Positions 8,406 to 18,031 of a DNA stretch of 64,000 nt are shown here, piece by piece (the first letter of the stretch is position 1; every line of letters starts with the position of its first letter). The notes beneath the pieces were generated by a model that was not told the DNA's origin, did not search any database, and saw only the letters and a list, made by a program, of their open reading frames with translations. A program made the translations under genes and the position numbers. The stretch spans positions 109,024-173,023 of the forward strand of contig NZ_LMDJ01000006.1 in NCBI RefSeq assembly GCF_001425045.1. The letters are read 5' to 3'. Source of the DNA: Massilia sp. Root351. Lineage in GTDB: Bacteria; Pseudomonadota; Gammaproteobacteria; Burkholderiales; Burkholderiaceae_D.

Positions 8406-9593
8406 ATGCCGGATTTAGTAGTTATCACGGCCGAACTGGCCTGGCCTTTTGCAATTGCCCTGGCCTGGCTGGCAGGCGAGATCATGCACCGCTGGTCGGG
8501 CGTGCCGCGCATCAGCGTGTATGGCCTGGTGGGCTTCGCGGTAGCGCAGGCTTTCCCCGAGCTCTACACCAGCGACAGTTCCAGCCCGGTCACCATCCTG
8601 GCCAACGTGGCTTTCGGCCTCATCCTGTTCGAATTCGGCTATCGCATCAATCTCAAATGGCTGCGCCTGAACCCGTGGATCGCGGTGACCGGCCTGGTCG
8701 AATCGGCCGCCACCTTCGTCGTGGTGTATGTGATCGGCCACCTGTCCGGCATGCCGCCGCTGACCTCGCTGCTGCTGGCCTCGCTGGCCATGTCCAGCTC
8801 GCCGGCCGGCGTGCTGCGCGTGATTAACGAGCAGAACAGCGCCGGGCAGGTCACCGAGCGGGTGCTGCACCTGGTGGCCATCAACTGCGTGCTGGCCGTG
8901 TTCGTCTATAAAGTGATCGTCGGCGTGTGGGTGTTCCAGACTTCCGGCAGCCTGGGCCAGGCCATTTCGCACAGCGCCATCGAACTGCTGGCCTCGGCCG
9001 TGCTGGGCGCCGTGTTCGGCGTGCTGGTGCCGGCCCTGCTGCGCCAGCTGGGCCATGTGCAGCGCGACGGCACGGTGGCGTTCGCGCTGGCGGTGGTGCT
9101 GCTGGTGGCGATCACCCACGCGGCCAATCTGTCGCCGGTGCTGGCCACCCTGACGTTCGGCCTGATGGCGCGCCACCGCCGCATTTCCTTCAGCCGCACC
9201 GAGCGCAATTTCGGCGCCATCGGCGAGTTGCTGACGGTGCTGCTGTTCGTCTTCGCCGTGACCACGCTGGACTGGGACCGCGTGGTGGCCGGCGCCGGAC
9301 TGGCCATCGTACTGCTGCTGGCGCGCTTTGTCGTCAAGACTTCGGCGGTGGCGGTGTTCGCCCACGTGGGCGGCGTCACCTGGCGCAAGGGCGCGCTCAC
9401 CGGCGTGGCGCTGGCGCCAATGTCGGTGTTCGTCATCCTGCTGCTGGAGCAGACCAAGAGCATGGGCATCGTGCTGGTGGACGAGCTGGCCGCGCTGGCC
9501 GCGATGACGCTATTAATGGAAGTACTGGGCCCCATCTTTACGCAGTATGCGCTGGTGTGGGCCAATGAAACGCCGCAAGAAGAGGAGGCATAA
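8406..9593 (+). CDS. CPA2-type cation/proton antiporter
   Basis: A 395-residue, almost entirely hydrophobic protein with about 11-12 membrane segments. It resembles the Na+/H+ exchanger fold (Kef/NapA, CPA2): NVAFGLILFEFGYRINL near 60-80, a short loop with LAMSSSPAGVLRVI near 125, and LATLTFGLMARHRR later. No TrkA-N domain is attached, so it is shorter than KefB/C. The ATG at 8406 has GGAGG 8 nt upstream. It ends with TAA immediately followed by the ATG of the YbdK-type ligase, so the two are surely co-translated. Ion specificity is unknown. Confidence 0.85.
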   Translation: MPDLVVITAELAWPFAIALAWLAGEIMHRWSGVPRISVYGLVGFAVAQAFPELYTSDSSSPVTILANVAFGLILFEFGYRINLKWLRLNPWIAVTGLVESAATFVVVYVIGHLSGMPPLTSLLLASLAMSSSPAGVLRVINEQNSAGQVTERVLHLVAINCVLAVFVYKVIVGVWVFQTSGSLGQAISHSAIELLASAVLGAVFGVLVPALLRQLGHVQRDGTVAFALAVVLLVAITHAANLSPVLATLTFGLMARHRRISFSRTERNFGAIGELLTVLLFVFAVTTLDWDRVVAGAGLAIVLLLARFVVKTSAVAVFAHVGGVTWRKGALTGVALAPMSVFVILLLEQTKSMGIVLVDELAALAAMTLLMEVLGPIFTQYALVWANETPQEEEA

Positions 9594-10709
9594 ATGGCGC
9601 TTGAACCGTTCAATAATTCCCAGCCGCTCACCATGGGCGTGGAGCTGGAACTGCAGCTGATCAGCCATGCTGACTACGACCTGACCGCGTCCAGCCCCGA
9701 CCTGCTGCACCTGCTGAACCGCAAGCCCTTCCCGGGCAATGTGACGCCCGAGATCACCGAGAGCATGATCGAGATTAACACCGACGTGCACACCAACCAC
9801 ACCGAGATGGTGGCGCAGCTGCAGCTGATCCGCGACACGCTGGTGCAAGCGTGCGAGAAGCTCAACATCGGCATCTGCGGCGGCGGCACGCACCCGTTCC
9901 AGAAATGGTCGGAGCGGCGCATCTTCTCCAAGCCGCGCTTCAAGGAAGTGTCGGCGCTGTACGGCTACCTGGCCAAGCAGTTCACCATCTTCGGCCAGCA
10001 CGTGCACATCGGCTGCGCCAACGGCGACGACGCGCTGTTCCTGCTGCATTCGCTGAGCCGCTACGTGCCGCACTTCATCGCGCTGTCGGCGTCCTCGCCG
10101 TTCGTGCAGGGCGGCGACACGCTGTTCAACTCGGCGCGCCTGAACTCCGTGTTCGCCTTCCCGATGAGCGGCCGCGCGCCGTTCACCCTGAGCTGGGACG
10201 ACTTCGAGCACGGCTACTTCGCCAAGATGGAGCACACCGGCGTGATCAAGAGCATGAAGGACTTCTACTGGGACATCCGGCCCAAGCCGGAGTACGGCAC
10301 CATCGAGCTGCGCGTGTGCGACACGCCGCTGACGGTGGAGCGCGCGGCGGCGCTGGCGGTGTACCTGCAGGCGCTGTGCCGCTATCTGCTGGAGCGCAAT
10401 GAGGCGGCGCCGGAGGAGGACGATTACCTGGTCTACAACTACAACCGCTTCCAGGCCTGCCGCTTCGGGCTGGACGGCACCATCGTGCATCCGAAGACAT
10501 ATGAAAGCCTGTCGCTGCGCGAAGACATCCTGACCACGCTGCGCAAGATGGAACCGCATGCGGAAGCGCTGGGCGGCAGCGCCGGCCTGGCGCACCTGGT
10601 GCAGGTGACCCACACCGGCAGCGACGCCCAGTACCTGCGCGACCAGTTCCGCGAAAGCGGCAGCGTGGAGGGCGTAGTGGACGCGGCGGTGAACCGCTTC
10701 CGGGGCTGA
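9594..10709 (+). CDS. ybdK: YbdK-type carboxylate-amine ligase (GCS2 family)
   Basis: A 371-residue glutamate-cysteine ligase type 2 protein, the usual length of YbdK. Family signatures are the opening [51 protein letters not shown] and the C-terminal [13 protein letters not shown]. The family forms gamma-glutamyl-type amide bonds with ATP; E. coli YbdK has weak glutamate-cysteine ligase activity and its physiological substrate is unsettled. The start codon directly abuts the stop codon of the antiporter gene. The convergent downstream neighbour is a gamma-glutamyl hydrolase family enzyme, which suggests, without proof, a shared substrate class. Confidence 0.93.
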   Translation: MALEPFNNSQPLTMGVELELQLISHADYDLTASSPDLLHLLNRKPFPGNVTPEITESMIEINTDVHTNHTEMVAQLQLIRDTLVQACEKLNIGICGGGTHPFQKWSERRIFSKPRFKEVSALYGYLAKQFTIFGQHVHIGCANGDDALFLLHSLSRYVPHFIALSASSPFVQGGDTLFNSARLNSVFAFPMSGRAPFTLSWDDFEHGYFAKMEHTGVIKSMKDFYWDIRPKPEYGTIELRVCDTPLTVERAAALAVYLQALCRYLLERNEAAPEEDDYLVYNYNRFQACRFGLDGTIVHPKTYESLSLREDILTTLRKMEPHAEALGGSAGLAHLVQVTHTGSDAQYLRDQFRESGSVEGVVDAAVNRFRG

Positions 10710-10882
10710 ACGCCAAGCCGGCCTTCGCCCGATGACCATGTCATCCTTGCGGGCTGGGGCCGTGCTCTATACAAATAGGAAAGTTTTATGCTTCGGAGCC
10801 GCCCAGCGCGGTTCCAGCAATTTCAGTGGCAGAGCGGCGTAGCTCTACGCTCGCGAGGACGGAGGCATGTGGCTCGGCGCCG

Positions 10883-11827
10883 TCAGAAGCGCGTCTCACG
10901 CGCCACGCGCAGGAAATTGTCCAGGATGGGCGTGCAGTCCAGCAGCTCAACGCCGCCGGCGCGGTGGAACTCCGGGTGCCACTGCAAGCCCATGACGAAG
11001 GGCGCCTTGGTGTAGCGGATGGCTTCGACCATGCCGTCCGGTGCGGAGCGGGCTTCCACCGTCATGTCGCGGCCCAGGTTTTTCACCGCCTGGTGGTGGA
11101 TGGAGTTCACCAGCGCCTGGCCGCTGTGCATCTTCAGCATGCGGCCCAGCGAGGAACCCTCCGGGAACACGATTTCATGCCGGTGGCGGTCGTAGTCGTC
11201 ATGCACGTGGGCCATCGCGTCCGGCACGTCGGAGGCGATGTCCTGGTACAGCGAGCCGCCGAAGGCCACGTTGATCAGCTGGCAGCCGCGGCAGATGCCC
11301 ATCACCGGCTTGCCCGCCTCGACGAATTCATGCAGTAGCTCGAGCTCATACATGTCGCGCGCGCGGTCGCCGCTCCATTCCGGGCGGGTTGGCGTTTCGG
11401 CGTAGCTTTGCGGCGACACGTCGGCGCCGCCCTGCAGCACCAGGCCGTCCAGGTGGCGCGCGTAGTCGCGCAGGCGGATGTTGGAAGGGTGCAGCAGGCC
11501 GTCCGTGTTCACGGTCGGGATCATGAACACCAGCACGTCGCGCGACATGACCCACTGCGCGATGGACTCTTCGAGGTATTGCAGGTTCTTGCTGCGCAGG
11601 CCCTTGGCGCCTTCCTCGGGGTGGAAGATGCGCGCCGATATGCCGATGTGCAGCGGGCGCTGGATGATGTGGCGCGTGGCCGCCGCCGCGATGCGCCGGT
11701 AGCGCGCCATGATGATGCGGCCCCACAGGCTGAAGACTGTATCGCCTGGATCGAGGTAGCGCGGGGTTCCCAGCTTGTCCCCGTGGCGGCGGTCGTGGCG
11801 GCGCTGATCGTGATCTCCCGTACTCAT
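10883..11827 (-). CDS. Gamma-glutamyl-GABA hydrolase family (peptidase C26)
   Basis: A 314-residue class-I amidotransferase-like hydrolase of the PuuD type. The catalytic triad is visible: Cys at about C179 in GICRGCQLIN, His in LQWHPEFH, and the following acidic residue. The substrate-loop LQGGADVSPQSY is typical. The N-terminus has about 55 basic, non-conserved residues before IGISARIF; ATG at about 11707 (MARYRRI) is an alternative start. PuuD cleaves gamma-Glu-GABA in putrescine catabolism, but no other puu gene is present, so the substrate is open. It is convergent with ybdK across a 173-bp gap in which I see no gene. Confidence 0.88.
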   Translation of the reverse strand: MSTGDHDQRRHDRRHGDKLGTPRYLDPGDTVFSLWGRIIMARYRRIAAAATRHIIQRPLHIGISARIFHPEEGAKGLRSKNLQYLEESIAQWVMSRDVLVFMIPTVNTDGLLHPSNIRLRDYARHLDGLVLQGGADVSPQSYAETPTRPEWSGDRARDMYELELLHEFVEAGKPVMGICRGCQLINVAFGGSLYQDIASDVPDAMAHVHDDYDRHRHEIVFPEGSSLGRMLKMHSGQALVNSIHHQAVKNLGRDMTVEARSAPDGMVEAIRYTKAPFVMGLQWHPEFHRAGGVELLDCTPILDNFLRVARETRF

Positions 11828-11906
11828 GCAGGCTCCTGTTTATCGCATAGGTGTTTTTACCACACGCAGCAATTCCGGGTCGCCCGGTTTGAGCCCTGCT
11901 GATTGC

Positions 11907-12608
11907 TCAGTGGTTGAAATAGAGGTCGTGCAGCTGGGCCAAACTGACTTCGGCGGCCGGCTGGGACAGCGCCACTCTACCGCCTTGCAGCAGGTAGACG
12001 TGATCGGCAATGGCCAGCGCGCGCTCGGTATTCTGCTCCACCAGGACGATGGTGCGGCCCTCCGCCTTGAGCCGCGCCAGGATCCCGAACAATTCGTTTA
12101 CCACCAGCGGCGCCAGGCCGAGCGAGGGTTCGTCCACGATCAGCAGCTTGGGGTCGGACATCAGGCCGCGCGCCATCGCCAGCATCTGCGCTTCGCCGCC
12201 GGACAGCGAGCCGGCCAGCTGCCCGCGCCGCTCGCGCAGGCGCGGGAACATGTCGTAGGCCGCTTCCAGCCGGGTGTTTACGTGCGCGCGGTGCGCCTTG
12301 TTGAAGGCGCCCATGATCAGGTTTTCCTCCACATTCATGTCGCGGAACACCATCCGGCCTTCGGGCACCATGGCCAGGCCGCGGTCGGCCATGTCCCAGG
12401 TGGGCGTGCCGTCCAGGCGCTTGCCGTGCAGGGTGATCTGCCCTTGCTTTAGCGGCACCAGGCCCATGATGGCGCGCAGCAGGGTCGTCTTGCCGGCGCC
12501 GTTCGGGCCGATGATGGTGGTGAGCTGCCCCGGCTGCATGGCCAGCGATACGTCCCACAGCACGTTGATGGCGCCGTAGCCGGCGCGTACGTTGCTCAGT
12601 TCAAGCAT
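11907..12608 (-). CDS. livF: Branched-chain-type ABC transporter ATPase LivF
   Basis: A 233-residue ABC ATPase. Walker A is GPNGAGKTT, the signature is LSGGEAQMLAMARGL, Walker B is LLIVDEPSLGLAP, and the switch His lies in the LVEQNTERAL segment typical of LivF. It is the last gene of the operon and its start overlaps livG by 8 bp. With LivG it powers uptake through LivH/LivM in the inner membrane. The operon context (CoA ligase, acyl-CoA dehydrogenase) suggests an organic acid rather than an amino acid as substrate. Confidence 0.95.
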   Translation of the reverse strand: MLELSNVRAGYGAINVLWDVSLAMQPGQLTTIIGPNGAGKTTLLRAIMGLVPLKQGQITLHGKRLDGTPTWDMADRGLAMVPEGRMVFRDMNVEENLIMGAFNKAHRAHVNTRLEAAYDMFPRLRERRGQLAGSLSGGEAQMLAMARGLMSDPKLLIVDEPSLGLAPLVVNELFGILARLKAEGRTIVLVEQNTERALAIADHVYLLQGGRVALSQPAAEVSLAQLHDLYFNH

Positions 12609-13344
12609 GGTTCGCCCCCGATCCAGGCCCGGAACCCGTATAGCTCTTGATGACGGCCGGATCGCGGAACACCTCGTCCGGCGTGCCGTCCGCGATCAGT
12701 TCCCCAAAATTGAGCACCGCCACGCGCGGACACAGGCTGCTGATGGTTTCGATGTCATGCTCGATAATGACGATGCCCACGCCGAAGCGCTGGTGCATCT
12801 CCTTGAGCATGCCCATGAAGCGGCGCTTGCCGCTGGTCTCCAGACCGGCCAGCACTTCGTCGAGCAGCAGCAGCTTGGGACTGGTGGCCAGCGCCTTGGC
12901 CACTTCCAGCGCTTTCAGCTCGGTCAGCGACAAACAGGTGGCGGCGTCGCGCCGGGCCTTGCCGGCCAGGCTGGTGAAATCCAGGATCTCGTCGATGCGC
13001 GCCGGGTCCACCTTGCCGGTGCCGAAGCGCTGCGCCACCACCAGGTTCTCGCGCACCGTCAGCTCGTGCATGGGTTGCGGGATCTGGAAGGTGCGGCCGA
13101 TGCCGAGGCGGGCGCGCTGGTACATGGGGGCGCGCATCACGTCGCTGCCGCCGAAGCGGATGCCGCCTGCGGTCGGCTTCACCAGCCCGGAGATGGCGTT
13201 GAACAGCGTGGTCTTGCCGGCGCCATTCGGCCCAACCAGGCCGATGACGTCGCTGCTGGCGATTTTCAGCGAGACGGCGTTGACGGCGGTGAGGCCGCCA
13301 AAGCGCACCGAGACCCGGTCCAGCTCGAGGACGGAATCAGCCAT
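12601..13344 (-). CDS. livG: Branched-chain-type ABC transporter ATPase LivG
   Basis: A 247-residue ABC ATPase with Walker A GPNGAGKTTLFN, the LivG-type GRTFQIPQPM segment, a divergent signature (CLSLTELKALEVAKAL), Walker B LLLLDEVLAGLE and the H-loop in VIIEHDIETI. The signature begins LSLTE instead of LSGG(E/Q), a variation common in LivG proteins. It overlaps livM by 8 bp and livF by 8 bp. It forms the ATPase heterodimer with LivF. Confidence 0.94.
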   Translation of the reverse strand: MADSVLELDRVSVRFGGLTAVNAVSLKIASSDVIGLVGPNGAGKTTLFNAISGLVKPTAGGIRFGGSDVMRAPMYQRARLGIGRTFQIPQPMHELTVRENLVVAQRFGTGKVDPARIDEILDFTSLAGKARRDAATCLSLTELKALEVAKALATSPKLLLLDEVLAGLETSGKRRFMGMLKEMHQRFGVGIVIIEHDIETISSLCPRVAVLNFGELIADGTPDEVFRDPAVIKSYTGSGPGSGANHA

Positions 13345-14287
13345 TTCTTCTTTTCCTTCCGAATCCGCGCAGCAGCGGCATCAGGCCGTTGGGACTGAGG
13401 ACGATCATCAGCACCAGGAGCACGCCCAGCACCAGCTGGTGGCCTGTGGGCAGCAGTTCCTTGAACAGCAGTTGGTCGGCCAGCGATACGAACAGCGCGC
13501 CCGCGACCGGACCCACGATGGTGCGGTAGCCGCCGAAAATGGCCGCCACGATGGGCAGCGTCACCCACAGGCCGTGGAAGGCGTAGTCCGGTTCCAGGAA
13601 GTTGATGGTATGCGCGTTAAAGGCGCCCACCACGCCCGCCATGAAGGCCGAGACCATGAGCATGGCCGCCTTGAGCAGGGTGCTGTTGACGCCCACCACG
13701 CGGGTGGCGTCTTCGCTATCGTGCATGGCGCGCAGGGCCAGGCCGTAGTGGCTGGCGCGGATGGCGGCGTAGATGAAGGCGAATGCCACCACGATGGTGA
13801 GGATGACGAGGTAGGCGCCGGCCTTGCCGCTGAAGTCGTAGCCGGCCAGCGTGGGCAGCGCGGGAATGTTGGCCAGCCCGCCCGCGCCGCGCGTGACCGA
13901 GGTCCATTCGGTGGCGATGATGCGGAAGATGTGGGCGTAGGCCAGGATGGCGAGCGCAAAGTAGGGACCGCGCAGCCGCAGCACCGGCAGCATGGCGATG
14001 GAGGCCGCCGCCGCGCCCACGCCGCCCAGCAGCATGGACGGCAGCACCGGCACGCCCAGGCGCATACTGCACAGCGCGGACACGTAGGCGCCCACGCCGA
14101 AGAAGGCCGAGTGGCCGAAGCTGATCATGCCGCCGAGGTTGCCCAGCAACGCCCAGGACAGCGCCACGCCGCCGATCACCAGTGCGGCGACGATGGTGCT
14201 CATCACGTAGTGGTTGCCGGACAGCGTGAGCGGCACCACCAGGTAGGCCAGGATCAGCGCGGACAGCACGCCGTTGTTGATCTTCAT
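13337..14287 (-). CDS. livM: Branched-chain-type ABC transporter permease LivM
   Basis: A 316-residue inner-membrane permease with about nine hydrophobic helices and the conserved cytoplasmic loop RASHYGLALRAMHDSEDATRVVG that couples to the ATPases. FGHSAFFGVGAYV near residue 75 is a LivM/LivH family signature. The ATG at 14287 (MKINNGVL) is chosen because it gives an immediate first helix and a 4-bp ATGA overlap with livH; the open frame upstream is antisense-like noise. It forms the translocation pore with LivH. Confidence 0.94.
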   Translation of the reverse strand: MKINNGVLSALILAYLVVPLTLSGNHYVMSTIVAALVIGGVALSWALLGNLGGMISFGHSAFFGVGAYVSALCSMRLGVPVLPSMLLGGVGAAAASIAMLPVLRLRGPYFALAILAYAHIFRIIATEWTSVTRGAGGLANIPALPTLAGYDFSGKAGAYLVILTIVVAFAFIYAAIRASHYGLALRAMHDSEDATRVVGVNSTLLKAAMLMVSAFMAGVVGAFNAHTINFLEPDYAFHGLWVTLPIVAAIFGGYRTIVGPVAGALFVSLADQLLFKELLPTGHQLVLGVLLVLMIVLSPNGLMPLLRGFGRKRRNG

Positions 14288-15156
14288 CCTCGCCTCCTTG
14301 CTGCGCCGAACAGGCCGTTGGGCATGACGAACAGCACCAGCAGGAACAGCGACATGCCGGCCAGCTCCTGCAGCGCGGAACTGGCCAGCGTGACGGTGAG
14401 CGCTTCGCACACGCCCAGCAGCACGGCGCCCAGCAGCACGCCGGGGATCGAGCCTACGCCGGCCAGCACGGTGATGATGAAGGCCTTGACCGTGAGCGCG
14501 CTGCCATAAGAGGGCTGGATGACGCCGTAGCTGAACAGCGCCACGCCCGCGAACGCGGCCAGGATGCCGGCAACGATGAAGGACACCAGCTCCACCTTGC
14601 CGGGGTTGATGCCCATCAGTTTGGCGGCGTCGCGGTTGCTGGAGACGGCGCGCAGCGCGCGGCCGTACCAGCTGCGCGAAAGCCACCACCACAGGCCTGC
14701 CATCAGCGCCAGGCTGACGCCGAAGAAGATCAATTCGCTGCGCATGCTGTACAGCGGGCCGACCACGAAGGCTTCCTGCAGCCAGCTGGAATTGGTGGTG
14801 CGGATGTCGGCTTTCCAGATCAGCAGGATGGCGTTGGTTAGGATGACGCCGATGCCGTAGGTGAGGATCAGGGAATTGATCTCGCGGTCCTTCCTGATGC
14901 GGTTGACGATCCAGTACACGCACACCGACGCGAAGCTGACCAGCACCAGCGCCAGCGGAATGGCGAACACGGGGCCGAGGCCGGCCTTGGCCTCGACCGT
15001 GTAGGCAAGGTAGGCGGCCAGCAGCACCAGTTCGCCGTGCGCGAGGTTGATGATCTTCATAGTGCCGAACACCAGCGCCAGGCCAAGCGCGATCAGCGCG
15101 TACGAGCCGCCTTGCAGCAGGCCGGAATACAACGCCTGGAGAATCAGCTCAGTCAT
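14284..15156 (-). CDS. livH: Branched-chain-type ABC transporter permease LivH
   Basis: A 290-residue permease. GLLQGGSYALIALGLALVFG and the adjacent INLAHGELVLLAAYLAY are the LivH N-terminal signature, and WYGRALRAVSSNRDAAKLMGIN is the ATPase-coupling loop. About eight membrane helices are visible. The ATG at 15156 (MTELILQ) gives a 4-bp overlap with the binding-protein gene upstream in the transcript; 18 further in-frame codons before it are hydrophilic and not conserved in type. Confidence 0.94.
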   Translation of the reverse strand: MTELILQALYSGLLQGGSYALIALGLALVFGTMKIINLAHGELVLLAAYLAYTVEAKAGLGPVFAIPLALVLVSFASVCVYWIVNRIRKDREINSLILTYGIGVILTNAILLIWKADIRTTNSSWLQEAFVVGPLYSMRSELIFFGVSLALMAGLWWWLSRSWYGRALRAVSSNRDAAKLMGINPGKVELVSFIVAGILAAFAGVALFSYGVIQPSYGSALTVKAFIITVLAGVGSIPGVLLGAVLLGVCEALTVTLASSALQELAGMSLFLLVLFVMPNGLFGAARRRG

Positions 15157-16322
15157 TGCCAGGGCACGGCCGGGTAGGCGATCTTGCCGGTGGCGTTGGC
15201 CTTCGGCCACACGATGACGATCTTCTTGTCCTGGTGCTGGCCCATGCGGTGCACGAAATTGGGGTTGTCGCCGTTGGCGGAGAACTGCACGCGGCCGATC
15301 AGCGTTTCACGGTTGGTCTTGCGCATTTCCTCGGCGATGCCGCCGGATTTCACGCTGCCCTTGTCGGCCGCGCGCGCGATGGCTTCGAACAGCAGCATCG
15401 ACTGCACGTAGCCGAACTGGCCCAGGTAGTCCGGCTCCTTCTTGTAGAGCTGCTTGTAGGTTTCCGAGAAGGCTTTGCCGTCGGCGCTTTCAAAGGTGGC
15501 GGGGAAGGGCAGCAGCGCGGTGCCGAACACATTCGGCATCAGGTCGGGGAATTCGGCGGCCATCTTGGGCGTGGCCAGCGACCACACGCCGACCATGGCT
15601 TTCAGGTTGGGCTTGAGCACGCGCGCGGCGCGCAGGATGCCGACGTAGTCGTTCTCGTAGCCGGACATCAGCACCAGTTCGGACTTGTCCTGCAGCTTGA
15701 CTTTGTTGATGATGGGCTTGAAGTCGGTGATGGCCGGGTCGAACGAGTGCGAGGCGGCCTTGATGCCTTTCGATTCCAGCACTTTCTGGATGGACTTGGC
15801 CAGGTCGGAAGTGGCTTCCTTGGTGGAGTAGATGATGGAGACGGATTTCGCGCCGACGTCGTCTATCAGCCCGAGCACGGCTTTTTCGTAGCCGGCGGTG
15901 TTATTGATGCGGAAAAAATTCTTGCGCCCGCTGGTGACCAGGCTGTCGTCCACGCCGCCGGAGGTGATGTAGACCAGGTTCAGTTTATTGGCCGCGTCGG
16001 ACGCGGGGGCGATGTTGTTGGAGCCGTAGCCGCCGGTGATGGCGACCACGCCCTGGCTGTGCAGCTTTTCGACGGCGGCGATGGCTTTGGCCGGCGCCGA
16101 CTCGTCGTCCACGGTGATGATCTTGATCTTGTGTTTGCCGTTGGTCTTGTTGAACACCTCGGCCGCCACCATGACGCCTTCCTGCATGCCGGCGCCGACG
16201 CGGGCCAGCGAACCGGTAAGGGGCAGTTCGGCGCCAACCAGGAATTCCTCGGCGCGCGCGGCGCCTGCGAGTGCTGCCGACATCAGCGACGCCAGGGCGA
16301 TCTTCTTGTACAGGCTTTTCAT
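15153..16322 (-). CDS. LivJ-type periplasmic substrate-binding protein
   Basis: A 389-residue type-I periplasmic binding protein (Peripla_BP_6). The signal peptide MKSLYKKIALASLMSAALAG ends at ARAEE, and the mature protein begins FLVGAELPLTGSLARVG. Two Rossmann-like lobes follow (TVDDESAPAKAIAAVEKL, VVAITGGYGSNN, SVSIIYSTKEAT). It delivers the ligand to LivHM. Clusters next to CoA ligases often bind aromatic or alicyclic acids (family knowledge); the ligand here is unproven. It overlaps livH and the ligase gene by 4 bp each. Confidence 0.92.
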   Translation of the reverse strand: MKSLYKKIALASLMSAALAGAARAEEFLVGAELPLTGSLARVGAGMQEGVMVAAEVFNKTNGKHKIKIITVDDESAPAKAIAAVEKLHSQGVVAITGGYGSNNIAPASDAANKLNLVYITSGGVDDSLVTSGRKNFFRINNTAGYEKAVLGLIDDVGAKSVSIIYSTKEATSDLAKSIQKVLESKGIKAASHSFDPAITDFKPIINKVKLQDKSELVLMSGYENDYVGILRAARVLKPNLKAMVGVWSLATPKMAAEFPDLMPNVFGTALLPFPATFESADGKAFSETYKQLYKKEPDYLGQFGYVQSMLLFEAIARAADKGSVKSGGIAEEMRKTNRETLIGRVQFSANGDNPNFVHRMGQHQDKKIVIVWPKANATGKIAYPAVPWQ

Positions 16323-18031
16323 TTTTTGGTCTCCGGGGTTTGCGCCATTTCTTGTCCTAATCCTTGTGCCAGTTGGCGTAGCTGGCCTTTGAGTATCTTG
16401 CCGGTTGCTGCTGCCGGCAAGGCGTGCATGGGGATGATGCGGGTGGGGCATTTGTAGGGCGATAGCGCTGCGGACAGGTAGGCGTGCAATTCGTCGATCA
16501 GTTCTCCTATCGGCGCCTCGTCCAGGTCCGGCCCGGTTGCCGCGTGGCTGCCCGCGCTGGCGGCATGGCGCGGGCCGAGCTCAACGTAGGCGATGACTTC
16601 CTCGTCTCCGCCGGCCGCGGCGCGGCCGACCACGGCCGACTGGGCGACGGCGGGGTGGGCGTTCAGCACGGTCTCCACTTCGAGCGGAAAGACGTTGAAA
16701 CCGGATCGGATGATCAGTTCCTTGGTGCGGCCGACGATGAACAGCGCACCGTCGGAGTCCTGGCGGGCGACGTCGCCGGTGTTCAGCCAGCCATCGGCAT
16801 CGATGGCGGCGGCGGTGAGGGCGGGTTCCTTGTAGTAGCCGAGCATCACGTTCGGTCCGCGCACCCACAGTTCGCCGGCTGCCGCCTGCGAGGCGCCGGC
16901 TTTGGAGCCGTCTGCCGGAACGATGCGGGTTTCCACGCCGGGGATGGGATAGCCGACCGAGGTGTCGCTGCGCGGCGCATCCAGGCGCGTCTGGCTGATG
17001 GTGGGCGAGCTCTCGGTCATGCCGTAGCCGTTGTGCAGCGGCTGGCCGAGCAGTGCTTCCACCTTGCGCTTGAGTACAGGATCGAGCGGCGAGCCGCCCG
17101 CGTACGCGAAGCGCAGGCTGGCGCCCAGCGCAGCATGGACCGCGCCGCCCGTGTCGATGGCCGTGCCTTGCAGGCCGACGGCTTCCAGCAGCCGCGCGTA
17201 CATTGCAGGCACGCCCTGCAGTATGGTCAGCCGTTCTGCGCGCAAGGCGTGCAGCAGCGCGTCGACACTGAAGCGTGGCTGCAGGTACAGGCAGGCGCCC
17301 GCGTACAGGGTGCCGAGCATGACGGAGGCCAGGCCGTAGACGTGCGAAATCGGCAGCACGCCGTAGGCCCGGTCGGCAGGCGTGAGGCCGCGCAGGGTGC
17401 TGGACACTGCGGCGATGAACAGCAGATTGCGGTGCGACAGCATCACGCCCTTGGACTGGCCCGTGGTGCCGGTGGTGTAGATCAGTGCCGCCGCTTGCTG
17501 CGCGCTGAACGGTTCACCCGCAGCCACCGGCTCGGGCGCGGCCGCAGGCGAGTCGTTCAGCGGACCAGTCATCCACTCCCCGAACTGGCACGTCTCGCGC
17601 CGCGCTCCGTGCCGCTCGCCGTGCGCCGCCGCTTCCGGCGACACGCCGCTGCAATAGATCACGCGCCGCGCGCCCGAATGCTCGCGGAACTGGTCGATCT
17701 CGCGCGCCGACAAGCGGCTGTTGGCGTTGACGACCCACGCATCGATGCTCGCGGCCGCGAAAATCAGCGCCACCTGCGCCACCGAATTCTCCGCTACCAC
17801 CATCAGGCGGTCGCCGGGCCGCACACCCAGGCCGCGCAGGCGCTCGGCAGTCGCGTCCACCGCAGCCACCAGCTCGCCATATGTCCATACCCGGCGCTGC
17901 GGCGCGGTGCCGGCGGCGCCGGCCGGCGCCGCTTCGCACAACGCCGGCGTATCCGGCGCGAGCGATGCCCAGCGGCGTGGGATGTCGCTGATGCGCGCGG
18001 GCAGGCTGGCGAGGAGGGCGGCGATGTCCAT
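16319..18031 (-). CDS. AMP-dependent acyl-CoA synthetase
   Basis: A 570-residue ANL-superfamily adenylating enzyme. The phosphate-binding motif is IYTTGTTGQSKGVMLSH, the adenine motif NGYGMTESSPT, the hinge region WLNTGDVARQDSDG with FIVGRTKELIIRSGFNV, and the catalytic Lys lies near the end in TGKILKGQL. It would activate a carboxylate to its CoA ester using ATP. Its end overlaps the binding-protein start (ATGA), and its start overlaps the acyl-CoA dehydrogenase stop by one base (TGATG). Placement suggests it traps the LIV-imported acid as a thioester. The acyl specificity cannot be read from sequence. Confidence 0.93.
   Translation of the reverse strand: MDIAALLASLPARISDIPRRWASLAPDTPALCEAAPAGAAGTAPQRRVWTYGELVAAVDATAERLRGLGVRPGDRLMVVAENSVAQVALIFAAASIDAWVVNANSRLSAREIDQFREHSGARRVIYCSGVSPEAAAHGERHGARRETCQFGEWMTGPLNDSPAAAPEPVAAGEPFSAQQAAALIYTTGTTGQSKGVMLSHRNLLFIAAVSSTLRGLTPADRAYGVLPISHVYGLASVMLGTLYAGACLYLQPRFSVDALLHALRAERLTILQGVPAMYARLLEAVGLQGTAIDTGGAVHAALGASLRFAYAGGSPLDPVLKRKVEALLGQPLHNGYGMTESSPTISQTRLDAPRSDTSVGYPIPGVETRIVPADGSKAGASQAAAGELWVRGPNVMLGYYKEPALTAAAIDADGWLNTGDVARQDSDGALFIVGRTKELIIRSGFNVFPLEVETVLNAHPAVAQSAVVGRAAAGGDEEVIAYVELGPRHAASAGSHAATGPDLDEAPIGELIDELHAYLSAALSPYKCPTRIIPMHALPAAATGKILKGQLRQLAQGLGQEMAQTPETKK

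Noticed and set aside
10710..10882. A small gene or terminator between ybdK and the C26 hydrolase gene.
   Set aside because: Small inverted repeats (GATGAC/GTCATC at 10731-10745; GCGTAG/CTACGC near 10830) lack a T-run, and the open frames have no ribosome site or motif.
11875..11887. CCGGG/CCCGG hairpin as terminator of the liv operon.
   Set aside because: It lies upstream of the C26 hydrolase start, not after livF in the direction of the operon, and has no T-run on the minus strand.
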